Positions 7,351 to 14,786 of a DNA stretch of 35,222 nt are shown piece after piece. This stretch comes from Lysobacterales bacterium. GTDB lineage: Bacteria > Pseudomonadota > Gammaproteobacteria > Xanthomonadales > SZUA-5. Location of the stretch: contig JABAQR010000077.1 in the NCBI GenBank assembly GCA_019187485.1, positions 1 through 35,222 of the forward strand. Reading direction: 5' to 3'. The position numbers and the translations under genes are program-made. The notes under the pieces were generated by a model. That model had not been told where the DNA came from and made no database searches. It was given only the letters and a program-made list of their open reading frames with translations. Within the stretch, counting starts at the first letter, position 1; each line of letters begins with the position of its first letter.

Positions 7351-8628
7351 ATGCACGAGCAACCCATTCACATCGGATCGCGGGATACCTTCGGAGACGT
7401 GACGCCTGTCGAGCTGCGGGCGGCTGATCGCCGTGCGCATACCTATGTGGTCGGGAAGACCGGCACCGGCAAATCGAGTCTGCTCAGGAACATCATTGAG
7501 CAGGACTTTGCCGCAGGTAGGGGAGTCGCACTGCTTGATCCCCATGGCGATCTGGCGGAGGCGTTGTTGGATGCCGTGCCGCGGCATCGTATCGAAGATG
7601 TTGTGTACTTCAACGCGGCGGATACGGAGTTTCCGGTCGCCTGGAATGTCTTGAGGGCTGGCGAAGGAGAGAGCCGCGCGCTGGTGGCTTCCGGGGTGGT
7701 GGGTGCCTTCAAGGCGATCTGGCGCGATTCGTGGGGGCCGCGTCTGGAGTACCTGCTGTACGCGGCCGTGGCGTCGCTCCTGGAGTGCCAGAACGTCTCG
7801 CTGCTCGGTGTGTCGCGCATCCTTTCTGATCGTCGCTACCGCCAGAGCATCGTGCGCCGGGTCAAGGATCCCGGCCTCCGACTGTTCTGGGAAAACGAGT
7901 TCGAACGCTACGACGAGCGCTTCCTGCGCGAGGCCATTGCGCCGGTACAAAACAAGGTCGGGCAGCTCCTCCTGGCGCCGCATGTGCGCAACATCTTCGG
8001 CCAAGTCGCGTCGCGCATCGACATCCGCTTCGTGATGGACAGACGGCGCATCTTCATCGCCAACCTTGCCAAAGGACGGATCGGGGAGGACAAGGCCAAC
8101 CTCCTAGGCGCGCTGCTCGTCAGTGCCTTCCAGACCGCGGCGCTCGGTCGAGCCTCGATGCCGGCGGAACAGCGACACGACTTCCACCTGGTCATCGACG
8201 AGTTCCAGAACTTCACCACCGACAGCTTCGCGAGCATCCTCTCCGAAGCGCGCAAGTACGGACTCAATCTGACTGTCGCCCACCAGTACCTTGGTCAATT
8301 GCCGGAGACTGTGCGCGACGCCGTCTTCGGCAACGTCGGCACCATGATCGCGCTGCGAGTCGGAGAGCACGATGCCGCCTCACTGGCAAGGGAGTTCGGT
8401 CCATCGACCGTTCCGGCAACCTTCACAGACCTGCCCAACTACCACGCGTTGATCCGACCCCTGGCCAGCGACAGCCAGCCAGAACCATTTCGCGCGAGGC
8501 TGACCCCTCCCAGCGCTCCAACAGCGAGCCGCCGCGCTACCATTGAACGACGCTCAAGGGAACGCTTTGCGACGCCCGTCGAGACTGCGGCAAGGAGGCT
8601 ACAGCAATGGTTGAACGCTCATCATTAG
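7351..8628 (+). CDS. TraD/VirD4-like P-loop ATPase (conjugative DNA transfer or HerA-like)
   Basis: A 425-residue soluble ATPase. The Walker A motif GKTGTGKS is at 35-42, followed by LLDPHGDLAEALL, and the Walker B motif is LVIDEFQNF in the second half. Then come SEARKYGLNLTVAHQYL and a GNVGTMIALRVGEHDA stretch typical of the TraM-recognition part of TraG/TraD proteins. There is no N-terminal membrane segment, so it is a soluble coupling-protein relative that would pump DNA or protein. The ATG at 7351 is preferred over an in-frame GTG at 7333 because GGGGGA lies 10 bases before it. The next gene overlaps by 22 bases. Composition is visibly more GC-rich than the preceding operon. Confidence 0.85.
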   Translation: MHEQPIHIGSRDTFGDVTPVELRAADRRAHTYVVGKTGTGKSSLLRNIIEQDFAAGRGVALLDPHGDLAEALLDAVPRHRIEDVVYFNAADTEFPVAWNVLRAGEGESRALVASGVVGAFKAIWRDSWGPRLEYLLYAAVASLLECQNVSLLGVSRILSDRRYRQSIVRRVKDPGLRLFWENEFERYDERFLREAIAPVQNKVGQLLLAPHVRNIFGQVASRIDIRFVMDRRRIFIANLAKGRIGEDKANLLGALLVSAFQTAALGRASMPAEQRHDFHLVIDEFQNFTTDSFASILSEARKYGLNLTVAHQYLGQLPETVRDAVFGNVGTMIALRVGEHDAASLAREFGPSTVPATFTDLPNYHALIRPLASDSQPEPFRARLTPPSAPTASRRATIERRSRERFATPVETAARRLQQWLNAHH

Positions 8629-9386
8629 TGGCCCGTGCGCTCGCAACACTCGGGGCATGCCTGCCGGCCATCACGCATGCAGGCCACCAGGAAATATCGC
8701 GAAGTGACTCTCGCCTTCCATCAGGACACGTGTTCGTCGACGTGAACAGGTCGACACGCGACCAAAAGGTCCACGTCACAATATCGCCACCAATGGGTGC
8801 TTGGTCGCAGATCATTGAATGCCCAAACAACGCCAAACCGCTGCGAGTCAGCTACCACGGAAACATAGTGTTTCACCTCCCTGGAGGGAAAACGTATTAT
8901 GAAACCGGGGACAACATGCCAAGCGGCAATTTTGCAAGCTGGGGTGTATTCTTCGGAATGTCCGATTGGTACGCCACAGATCTCAGCGGAGGCGGAAGCT
9001 TCAGTCTGATCTGTCCATACCGCGAAGGAGTCCGAAATACAACGTTTACCACTATCCGCAAATACAATGTCGATGGCACGCTCCCGGTTCCGACCTGTAC
9101 AACAGCAGGCAACACGGCTACATGCACAGTCTTGTCGGGACGACTTTGGAACGAGCTGAATGAGCGTAATTGGAACGTTGGACCAACGCTTGAGAGTCAC
9201 TGGAGGGCTGTTACTCGCTACAACGAAAAGGTGAATTCGCGCTTGGCGAAGGAACGGGACGCCGAGAGAGCGAAGTCATTTCGTGAAGCACGACCGACCA
9301 TATTTGCAATATTCGGGTTAATTGTAGGTGCATTGTTGCTTCTGGTACTTGTCGGCCATGTTAAGCGGGCCATTTCACGAAATTAA
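8607..9386 (+). CDS. Exported membrane-anchored hypothetical protein
   Basis: A 259-residue protein of unknown family. The N-terminus looks like a signal peptide (LVARALATLGACLPAITHAG, cleavage near residue 25). Four cysteines lie in the middle (about 72-171). A long charged helix and a C-terminal membrane segment (about 231-252) precede the basic tail KRAISRN. The bulk would be periplasmic or extracellular and anchored at the C-terminus. AAGGAGG lies 9 bases before the ATG, and the gene overlaps the upstream ATPase gene by 22 bases, so the two probably act together, for example as an energised surface or envelope function. A terminator follows immediately. Confidence 0.7.
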   Translation: MVERSSLVARALATLGACLPAITHAGHQEISRSDSRLPSGHVFVDVNRSTRDQKVHVTISPPMGAWSQIIECPNNAKPLRVSYHGNIVFHLPGGKTYYETGDNMPSGNFASWGVFFGMSDWYATDLSGGGSFSLICPYREGVRNTTFTTIRKYNVDGTLPVPTCTTAGNTATCTVLSGRLWNELNERNWNVGPTLESHWRAVTRYNEKVNSRLAKERDAERAKSFREARPTIFAIFGLIVGALLLLVLVGHVKRAISRN

Positions 9387-9408
9387 ACCGCCGCGAAATG
9401 CGGCGGTT
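9386..9408. terminator. Hairpin terminator between convergent genes
   Basis: A 9-bp stem of AACCGCCGC and its complement around the loop GAAAT. It begins at the stop codon of the exported-protein gene and ends 4 bases before the stop of the minus-strand gene, so it can serve both directions. Confidence 0.75.
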
Positions 9409-9411
9409 GTG

Positions 9412-9795
9412 TTAGTTCCAGCAAGGGGAGTATTTCCCGGGATTTGTGGTTGTATACCCGTCAGCGTCGGTAAAGGGCAGTCCAAGGTGATGTACGCACC
9501 AGCCGACAATCCCGCGGCCATAGATTCTCTCGAATACTGCGAGAGCGTGCCCCCAGGCGATATCGAACTGTCTCATGGAGAGTCGTCCTGCAGACAATTC
9601 ATCAACCAAAATCGTTCGCGCCCCTCGAATTCGTGGCGTCGCTTCCTCAATCTTTGCCTGAATGACATCACCCCACCATCCGGAACGCTGAAACTCCTCG
9701 ATCACCATCCGTTGACGCTCAAGGAGTCTTCCGGCAGCTGCTGTTGCATCGCTCCTTCGCTGGAAGCCTTGAAATAACCTGATTATGAATCTCAT
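9412..9795 (-). CDS. Small hypothetical protein
   Basis: A 127-residue protein I do not recognise. It starts MRFIIRLFQGFQRR, with a GTGAGG-like ribosome site upstream, and an in-frame ATG at 9837 would add 14 residues. The N-terminal half is a charged, probably helical region (ERQRMVIEEFQRSGWWGDV). The C-terminal part is richer in aromatic residues and glycine, without membrane segments. It stands alone on the minus strand between two plus-strand operons. Coding potential is moderate, so this could be a species-specific orphan. Confidence 0.5.
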   Translation of the reverse strand: MRFIIRLFQGFQRRSDATAAAGRLLERQRMVIEEFQRSGWWGDVIQAKIEEATPRIRGARTILVDELSAGRLSMRQFDIAWGHALAVFERIYGRGIVGWCVHHLGLPFTDADGYTTTNPGKYSPCWN

Positions 9796-9875
9796 AAACT
9801 GCCTCACCCACACTAAATGGCACATGCCACAATTCAAGTAGTACCATAAAGCAGCGCTTTTGCAAGGAGACGTAC

Positions 9876-10376
9876 GTGGATGAGGGGCTTGTCATATTGC
9901 TGCTTGCGTTTATTGCGGGCACCATCTGGGTTGTATACACCTATTGGGACATCGTGCTGACACTTGGACTTGGGGCGATAGCAATTGCCATTGTCGTTCC
10001 GCTGGCCGCATGGGCTGTCCGCAAATATCTCTACCTTGCCAATGAGCCACCAGTCCGGCAAACTCTTGATCAGGAAGATTTTCATAAGGCTTTGGATGTA
10101 TTAAAAAACATACCAACGACGGACTCGCCAGCCGTCGACAGGGCGGTCACTCAACATCTCCAAGAAGCGCTTTTCGCGCTTCGGAAGTCAAATTTGGCCC
10201 TCGAAGGTGAAGTCGCAGCATTAAAGGCTCAGGCAGAGCGCAAGCTTCGGATTTCCTCAAACAACCTGGAAGATCGGCTGCGTGCCGCAACCGATTCAAG
10301 CGCCCATGAGGATTACGCCGTCGCAGTTCTAGAACAATTGGCAAAGACCTATGGAAGGCGTGTGGTCCGTGAGTGA
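9876..10376 (+). CDS. Membrane protein with cytoplasmic coiled-coil tail
   Basis: The first gene of a four-gene operon, 166 residues. It starts with GTG preceded by AAGGAGA at 9864-9870. Two adjacent hydrophobic segments (about 5-22 and 28-48) form a membrane hairpin. The remaining 115 residues are hydrophilic and helical, with a heptad-like stretch LEGEVAALKAQAERKL. No enzymatic motif is visible. Together with the coiled-coil protein two genes downstream it may tether an operon-encoded complex to the inner membrane. I do not recognise the family. Confidence 0.65.
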   Translation: MDEGLVILLLAFIAGTIWVVYTYWDIVLTLGLGAIAIAIVVPLAAWAVRKYLYLANEPPVRQTLDQEDFHKALDVLKNIPTTDSPAVDRAVTQHLQEALFALRKSNLALEGEVAALKAQAERKLRISSNNLEDRLRAATDSSAHEDYAVAVLEQLAKTYGRRVVRE

Positions 10377-10560
10377 CTCGGCAAAATTAATAAATGATCA
10401 AAAGGAAGCTCTGGCTTTCCTGCTGCGCGACATGGCCAATCGGAAAGGAGCACCTGCATTTGAAGAACGAATGCGTGCGCAGGCCGACCTGGCGCAGGAA
10501 GTATTTCGTCGATTGGAATTGATGGCAGCGCGCGACGCGCTTTTGAAATGGATCAAATGA
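10369..10560 (+). CDS. Very small hypothetical protein
   Basis: A 63-residue helical, charged protein (LINDQKEALAFLLRDMAN near the start, DALLKWIK at the end). I prefer the GTG at 10369, because GGAAGG (10354-10359) lies at a good distance before it. An in-frame ATG at 10351 without a ribosome site would add six residues. It overlaps the end of the upstream membrane-protein gene and ends one base before the next start. Function unknown; its operon position suggests a small subunit or chaperone-like partner. Confidence 0.6.
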   Translation: MSDSAKLINDQKEALAFLLRDMANRKGAPAFEERMRAQADLAQEVFRRLELMAARDALLKWIK

Positions 10561-10561
10561 T

Positions 10562-11386
10562 ATGAGCAATGGAAGAGTATTTGAGAACGGCCGCCTCGTC
10601 TCTACGTATAACGATGAAGATGCGCTTCCGACCATTCCTCCAGAGTTGTCGCGGATACTCGGCACGCTTCCTTCAATGGTGCTGGAGGAAAAGACCAAAG
10701 CTGGCGGATTGCTTTGGGGCTGGTATCATCGCAGGATAAATGCCAATGCGGTTGAAGCCATTCAGAGCCAGGAACGACTGTTGGGCGTCGCGGTCAAGAT
10801 TGCTCATCACATGAGCCAGCTTGCCATCATTACAAATCGCGCGCACATTGCTAAACAGATGGAGCTGGCCGCTCTCAAGATAGATGACGACCTCGGAAGG
10901 CTAAGGGCTCAGATAGCGGCTCGGGACCATCTGGAAGAGCTATTATCGTTGAAGCGAAGGCGTGAAATAGAGGTCGTGCGCGCACGAGAAGAGAGAGCAC
11001 GTATTCTAGCGAAGAAGACGCCGCAGGAGATAATTGGTGAGCTAATATTGGCGTTCGAAAAGGATCGGGCAAAGATTGAAAGTAACTCCGAGCTTAGTCC
11101 TGAAGGACGTCAGATGATGATCTATCAATTGGAGGCGCTGCGGGACGCAGAAATCGTCGAGGCCGGTGGAGTTCCACCACTACCTCGACCGCCTGTCGCA
11201 CGTGAGACAAGGACCACGAGCAAGCGCAAACGTACCACCGCGTCTATTGCTGCGCAATTCGCGGCACAAATTAGTGCCATTCGTCTGGATACTTCCAGAC
11301 CAGAGTCCGAGCGCCTGAAGCTGATCGATGCGTTGACAAAGGAGATGGAACTGGAGTGCGCGGAGAATGAGCGTAGCGAAAGTTGA
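10562..11386 (+). CDS. Coiled-coil hypothetical protein
   Basis: A 274-residue protein of unknown family, largely helical. A long charged coiled-coil region spans about 90-170, with runs such as LLSLKRRREIEVVRAREER. A proline-rich linker (GGVPPLPRPPVARE, about 203-216) and a basic stretch (TSKRKRTTAS) precede a C-terminal helix. The start follows the upstream stop by one base. The stop TGA overlaps the next ATG by one base, so translation is coupled to the primase-like gene. A structural or DNA-associated role next to that protein is plausible. Confidence 0.65.
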   Translation: MSNGRVFENGRLVSTYNDEDALPTIPPELSRILGTLPSMVLEEKTKAGGLLWGWYHRRINANAVEAIQSQERLLGVAVKIAHHMSQLAIITNRAHIAKQMELAALKIDDDLGRLRAQIAARDHLEELLSLKRRREIEVVRAREERARILAKKTPQEIIGELILAFEKDRAKIESNSELSPEGRQMMIYQLEALRDAEIVEAGGVPPLPRPPVARETRTTSKRKRTTASIAAQFAAQISAIRLDTSRPESERLKLIDALTKEMELECAENERSES

Positions 11387-12471
11387 TGAAATATGCTTCT
11401 CTGTATGTGGCGCCATTTGCCAACATATCGGAGGAGCCAGTGAAAAGCGCATGGATAGATTTCAGGGAAATCAAGTCTGGGTTGGATGTCGGCGCAGTTC
11501 TCGCCTTCTTTGGAGTGCATCTTAGAGGTAAAGGCGACCAGCTTCATGGGTTTTGCCCGCTACCGGGTCACCGCAAGAGAAATGATCGAGCAAAGAGTCC
11601 GTCATTTTCGGTCAACCTGAGTCTCAAGGCTTTTCACTGCTTTGGGTGCGGCGCCTCGGGGAACATGCTGGAGTTCGCCTGTCTCATGGAAGGGGAGAGC
11701 CCGGAGGATCCAGCGGCACTGAGGCGGGCGGCGCTTCGGATCGGTGGCCCGCGTGGATGCGCCGCGCCTGCCGCGCTGCGTGTGGCACCGGCGGCGGCTG
11801 AGCTGCCGGTTCCTACGTCGGCCGAGATCGTCAATGCGGCGCTTGGCTTCGAATTGACCGATCTGGACCGGTCGCATCCGTATCTTCTTGAACGTGGCTT
11901 CGGTACCGAAGTCATATCGACGTTCGGCCTTGGCGTCGCAAGGAAGGGAATGATGAAGGATCGGGTGGCTATTCCGATCCATGACGCGAAGGGGAGTCTG
12001 ATCGCCTACGCCGGCCGCATCGTGGATGACGCGCGGATCAGTGCCGACTGTCCTCGCTATCTGTTCCCGGGTGATCGCGAGAAGGATGGCATCCGTTACG
12101 TGTTCCGAAAGTCGGAGCTGCTGTACAACGCGCACCGCGTCAAGGCACTCGGTCGCCGCGGCGTGATCGTGGTCGAGAGCTACACAGCGGCATGGTGGCT
12201 TCACCAAGCCGGCTTTCCGAACGTGGTCGCCGTGATGGGAAGCTCGATGTCGGATGCACAAGCAGACCTACTGGTGCGGGAGCTGCAGCCGAGCTTCGTG
12301 GTGATCCTCGGTGATGGAGATGAAGCCGGCAAGCGCATGGCAGCAAGCGCGCTTGTGCTGCTCGCCCCGCACGTATGGACACGTTGGGAGTCGCTGGTGG
12401 AAAACCAACAACCGACCGACCTCGGCGCAGATGCACTAAGAGTGCGGTTAGGCAAACACTTCGGCAAATAG
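11386..12471 (+). CDS. CHC2 zinc-finger / TOPRIM primase-like protein
   Basis: A 361-residue protein resembling the N-terminal half of DnaG-type primases and phage/plasmid primases, which make RNA primers on single-stranded DNA. The CHC2 zinc finger is complete: Cys57, His62, Cys85 and Cys88 (CPLPGH then HCFGCGASG). A TOPRIM-like domain follows, with VIVVESYTAAWWL (Glu about 263) and VVILGDGDEAGKRMA (acidic pair near 309-311). Between them the AIPIHDAKGSLIAYAGRI stretch matches the catalytic-core edge seen in DnaG. No helicase domain or helicase-interaction region is present. It ends the operon, just before a strong terminator. It may prime plasmid lagging strands or the strand received in transfer. 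Confidence 0.88.
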   Translation: MKYASLYVAPFANISEEPVKSAWIDFREIKSGLDVGAVLAFFGVHLRGKGDQLHGFCPLPGHRKRNDRAKSPSFSVNLSLKAFHCFGCGASGNMLEFACLMEGESPEDPAALRRAALRIGGPRGCAAPAALRVAPAAAELPVPTSAEIVNAALGFELTDLDRSHPYLLERGFGTEVISTFGLGVARKGMMKDRVAIPIHDAKGSLIAYAGRIVDDARISADCPRYLFPGDREKDGIRYVFRKSELLYNAHRVKALGRRGVIVVESYTAAWWLHQAGFPNVVAVMGSSMSDAQADLLVRELQPSFVVILGDGDEAGKRMAASALVLLAPHVWTRWESLVENQQPTDLGADALRVRLGKHFGK

Positions 12472-12479
12472 GCAGACGG

Positions 12480-12506
12480 GGCACCAGGAATTCCTGGTGC
12501 CTTTTT
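12480..12506 (+). terminator. Rho-independent terminator of the primase operon
   Basis: A perfect 22-bp palindrome (GGCACCAGGA/ATTCCTGGTGCC) followed by TTTTT, 9 bases after the primase-like gene. It lies just before the end of a convergent minus-strand gene. Confidence 0.85.
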
Positions 12507-12510
12507 CGCA

Positions 12511-12744
12511 TCACCCTCCCGGGACCGGATGCGGATTGATCAGCTTGTGCGCGGCGGACTCCGCTTCCTCGACACTTCCATGGAGCCAGTCGCTGTCCGC
12601 ACCGGGGCCCAGCAGATGGTAACCAAGAACCCCCCGGGTGCCATCCAGGTAAATTTCCAGGAACTCGACGACGCTGTAAGCGCCAACTGTTGCGACGGTT
12701 CGTCCTCGTTTGCGCACATCTATCTCCTGAACTTCGGATTCCAT
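12511..12744 (-). CDS. Small hypothetical protein downstream of ImmA-like gene
   Basis: A 77-residue protein beginning MESEVQEIDVRKRGR, acidic and glycine-containing, without motifs I recognise. Its start overlaps the end of the ImmA/IrrE-like gene by 25 bases on the same strand, so it is the third gene of the HTH-protease operon. Composition and strand agree with the operon. It may be an extra regulator or a target of the system. Confidence 0.55.
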   Translation of the reverse strand: MESEVQEIDVRKRGRTVATVGAYSVVEFLEIYLDGTRGVLGYHLLGPGADSDWLHGSVEEAESAAHKLINPHPVPGG

Positions 12745-13565
12745 GCCGGCGCATCATCATCCACTGAGTCGATGTCCAGCGTAATGATTGTAAGCGTCTT
12801 CCCATAAAGTCCGAGGCCGATGGCTTCCTCGGTGCATGTCCCTCTCACGTCCGAGAACCATTCATCTGCAGCGATCTCGTCGCTGATAGTTTCACCGGCA
12901 AGTATGGCGGCATGATCCTCATTCAGTCTGTACGTGGCGCTTCGGCGCGGGAGCAACGTACCACGACTCAGTCTGCGCGCCTTTTGCTCCTGCAGTTCGT
13001 CAGACAGGACGCAGTAGTCGATACGACGCCCCGCCGACACAATGACGGCAACCGCCGCCTTGGTGTGTTCGGCATAGCGGATGGCGGTCGCTTCGAGCGA
13101 TGCCTGTGTCAAGGCCCGGAGGCCAACGACGGCCTGTAGTCCATCCTTGAATTTGTCCATGGCTGGCCTGAACAGCATCGGCGGCATTAACAGGGACGCC
13201 GCGAAATGATCTGCCTCGATCTCGATGGAATCTTTTGATCCAAAGCCCGCCATCGACGCGTGTTGCTCGCCATCGCGAAAAACATGCTCGGGGTGCCCGT
13301 CCAAGAAGTAGTGCCCAAGCTCGTGCGCTATCGAGAACCGTTGGAAGCCCTCATTGGGGATATGCGTTGCATACAGGATTCCAAAGGCGTTCCCGGATCT
13401 GACCAGCCAGCCGGACGCACCCTGTACGTCTGACGGCTTCGCTTGAACTTTGATCTCAGCGCGTTCCGCAATGATGCGAGGATCAACCGGAAACGTCGTG
13501 ATGCCGGCGTCGCGCACCTGCGTCTCGGCGCATACGGTGATCTGTCGTCGCCGATAGTTGTCCAT
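12720..13565 (-). CDS. ImmA/IrrE-family zinc metallopeptidase
   Basis: A 281-residue COG2856-type protease. The zinc site is His81-Glu82-x-x-His85 in FSIAHELGHYF, with the third ligand probably Glu117 in IEIEADHFAASLLMP, the family signature. Such proteins typically cleave or inactivate a partner Xre-type repressor, or form Xre/COG2856 toxin-antitoxin pairs. The ATG at 13565 shares one base with the stop of the upstream HTH gene (TGATG). The C-terminal 140 residues carry no recognised domain. By context it should act on the repressor encoded directly upstream. Confidence 0.9.
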   Translation of the reverse strand: MDNYRRRQITVCAETQVRDAGITTFPVDPRIIAERAEIKVQAKPSDVQGASGWLVRSGNAFGILYATHIPNEGFQRFSIAHELGHYFLDGHPEHVFRDGEQHASMAGFGSKDSIEIEADHFAASLLMPPMLFRPAMDKFKDGLQAVVGLRALTQASLEATAIRYAEHTKAAVAVIVSAGRRIDYCVLSDELQEQKARRLSRGTLLPRRSATYRLNEDHAAILAGETISDEIAADEWFSDVRGTCTEEAIGLGLYGKTLTIITLDIDSVDDDAPAWNPKFRR

Positions 13566-13882
13566 CAAGTGTCCTTCTTGCCGAGCATCTTGGCGAAATT
13601 CTCCAGCATGTCGATCTCAGAAGCACTGCTGTTCTGCACATGGCGTGCAAGTCGCTCGGCGACTGGAGACGCCTCAACGCCTTCTGTCAACCCGAGCAGG
13701 TAGTCCGTCTGGGTCTCCAGCGCCTTTGCCAGACGTCTCAGGTTGTCGAAGGAAGGCTTCCGCGCGCCCTTCTCAAAGTGCGAAATCGATGTCGGCGGAA
13801 GGCCGGCGCGGTCGGCCAGTTCCTGCTGTGTGAGCTTCCGGAGTTCGCGCTGCTCTCGGAGACGGTCTGGGAAGACATCCAT
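13565..13882 (-). CDS. Xre-family HTH transcriptional regulator
   Basis: A 105-residue Cro/CI-type DNA-binding protein. The helix-turn-helix is clear: LTQQELADRAGLPPTSISHF (residues 17-36), followed by EKGARKPS. The C-terminal tail (about 70-105) is helical and probably dimerises. It is the first gene of an operon with the ImmA-like peptidase. The divergent gap upstream has several copies of a CTAGGCG-like half-site, including a perfect inverted repeat at 13956-13979, so it probably represses both its own operon and the two small plus-strand genes. Confidence 0.92.
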   Translation of the reverse strand: MDVFPDRLREQRELRKLTQQELADRAGLPPTSISHFEKGARKPSFDNLRRLAKALETQTDYLLGLTEGVEASPVAERLARHVQNSSASEIDMLENFAKMLGKKDT

Positions 13883-13898
13883 GGGTGTATCTCCATCG

Positions 13899-13979
13899 GC
13901 GCCTAACGATACTTGACGCTAACGCCAAGTGTCTAGTAGTCTTGTTAGGCAACACCAACTAGGCGCTACCGCCTAGTTG
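13899..13979. promoter_or_regulatory. Operator region with repeated TAGGCG half-sites, divergent promoters
   Basis: CAACTAGGCG and its exact complement flank CTAC at 13956-13979. Related half-sites are CGCCTAAC near 13900 and GTTAGGCA near 13944. A possible plus-strand promoter is TTGACG (13913-13918) with TAGTCT (13937-13942), spacing 18. The spread over about 80 bases between divergent genes fits a Cro-like switch. Confidence 0.6.
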
Positions 13980-14002
13980 TCATCCGCAGAAGGAGCTTCA
14001 AA

Positions 14003-14182
14003 ATGCTTTCAAGCGTCGCAAGCAAGAAGTACTGGTCGGGCCAGACCTGCCCGAAGACGGCCACCTACGGCCAGTACCGTGATACCGACAACGCCTATGC
14101 CGGCACGTCTTTCGACCGACGTGTCGAGGCCGGCAAGCCGTTCCCGCCCAGTCTCAACAATCATCACTTTCAGGAGAAGTGA
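14003..14182 (+). CDS. 59-residue small protein
   Basis: Begins MLSSVASKKYWSGQTCPKT and ends PFPPSLNNHHFQEK. AAGGAG lies at 13990-13995, well placed before the ATG. The G-x-Y-x-x-T/D pattern and the C-terminal PFPP resemble the small YjzC-type proteins, but this is a loose resemblance. It lies directly downstream of the divergent operator region and one base before the next small gene, so it is probably under control of the Xre regulator. A role in transfer, stress response or evasion cannot be read from the sequence. Confidence 0.65.
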   Translation: MLSSVASKKYWSGQTCPKTATYGQYRDTDNAYAGTSFDRRVEAGKPFPPSLNNHHFQEK

Positions 14183-14183
14183 C

Positions 14184-14354
14184 ATGGCAACCAACCCACC
14201 GAAAGGTGATGGCCGTCGGATCGGAGCGGTTCGAGATCGTTCGCAGTTCGAGCGGCCGAACGGCAACTGGCAGAAACGCGACACCGGAACCGGCAAGTTC
14301 ATGCCGGTGAAGGACGATGGTACGCCGTACAAGGGTGTTCGAAAGGAACGGTAA
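14184..14354 (+). CDS. 56-residue small conserved protein
   Basis: A basic protein with IGAVRDRSQFERPNGNWQK and RDTGTGKFMPVK, ending YKGVRKER. This pattern (RDRSQ, KRDTxTGKF, KGVRKE) is one I associate with a widespread family of small uncharacterised bacterial proteins. An AGGAGA ribosome site lies inside the end of the preceding gene, so the two are co-translated. A decayed copy of the middle of this gene is found at 25584-25639. It ends 35 bases before a terminator. Confidence 0.75.
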   Translation: MATNPPKGDGRRIGAVRDRSQFERPNGNWQKRDTGTGKFMPVKDDGTPYKGVRKER

Positions 14355-14388
14355 CAGGGCCCGTTCTGATCCAAACACTCCGTCATCT

Positions 14389-14419
14389 ATGGGGCTGCCG
14401 TCACGGGCAGCCCCATTTT
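14389..14419 (+). terminator. Rho-independent terminator of the two small genes
   Basis: An 11-bp stem ATGGGGCTGCC with its complement around a short loop (14389-14416), followed by TTT and further T-rich sequence. Confidence 0.8.
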
Positions 14420-14441
14420 GTTGCTATGACCGGCAACGGGT

Positions 14442-14663
14442 TCTCCTTGGGCGGGCATCATCTCAGCGCCAGCGTCTTGACGGCGCAGGGTGGCGTGTAC
14501 GCTGGCAAAGCGACGGCCCTGCATCGGGTGATGTGGTGCGCCGGGAAGGAGTCGAACCTTCGCGCAAACCCGTCTCAAGGGCTGGCCTGGACCGCGCAGG
14601 GCCGGCGCATGCCGGCAGCGCACATGCGGGGTGCCCTGTGCAGTCACAGACCTGGTTCCAAGG
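14442..14663. repeat. ~222-bp direct repeat A carrying a tRNA-like gene
   Basis: This block aligns along its length with 15799-16024. Shared stretches include CCAGCGTCTTGACGG, GTCACAGACCTGGTTCCA and CAAACCCGTCTCA, with a less conserved filling. The most conserved part is the tRNA-like gene (14534-14608, minus). On its 3' side CCAGCGT/ACGCTGG can form a hairpin. The two repeats flank the replication-relaxation gene in the same orientation. Confidence 0.75.
14534..14608 (-). tRNA. tRNA-like gene A, anticodon GAG, class I shape
   Basis: A 75-base cloverleaf can be drawn on the minus strand. The acceptor arm GCGCCGG/CCGGCGC pairs perfectly over 7 bp, with discriminator A and an encoded CCA. The T arm is GAAGG/TTCGACT/CCTTC. 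The anticodon stem-loop is AGCCC/TTGAGAC/GGGTT (one G-T pair), with U33 and anticodon GAG. The D arm CCT/AGG is short, with GG in its loop. The variable loop is only 5 bases, although a GAG anticodon means leucine and bacterial leucine tRNAs have a long variable arm. Position 8 is not U. It may be a true but atypical tRNA or a tRNA mimic. Confidence 0.6.
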
Positions 14664-14729
14664 GTGGGGAGAACCCTTGCCAGAATTCTGATCCATGCTT
14701 TACTGAAAGGAGTCAGGCGCGATGCCTGG

Positions 14730-14755
14730 CTCGAACTGATCAAACCCGTCTCACG
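14730..14755 (-). other. Degenerate third copy of the tRNA-like sequence
   Basis: CAAACCCGTCTCACG (14741-14755) is identical to the anticodon part of the repeat-B tRNA-like gene, and CTCGAAC (14730-14736) matches its T loop. No acceptor or T stem can be formed. It looks like a relic of another repeat copy and lies about 120 bases from copy A on the same strand. Confidence 0.4.
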
Positions 14756-14759
14756 GAAA

Positions 14760-14773
14760 GAGCCCGCCAGGGC
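14760..14773 (-). terminator. Terminator after the replication-relaxation gene
   Basis: AGCCC-TGGC-GGGCT (minus strand), followed by CTTTCC, 13 bases after the stop at 14787. On the plus strand the same hairpin is followed by TTTTCGTTTT, so it may work both ways. Confidence 0.5.
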
Positions 14774-14786
14774 TTTTTCGTTTTGC

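Noticed and set aside
7220..7402. 60-residue frame before the TraD-like gene
   Set aside because: Overlaps the true start of the ATPase gene and has no recognisable features.
14714..14760. Third full tRNA gene
   Set aside because: Only the anticodon-loop and T-loop stretches match; acceptor and T stems cannot pair.
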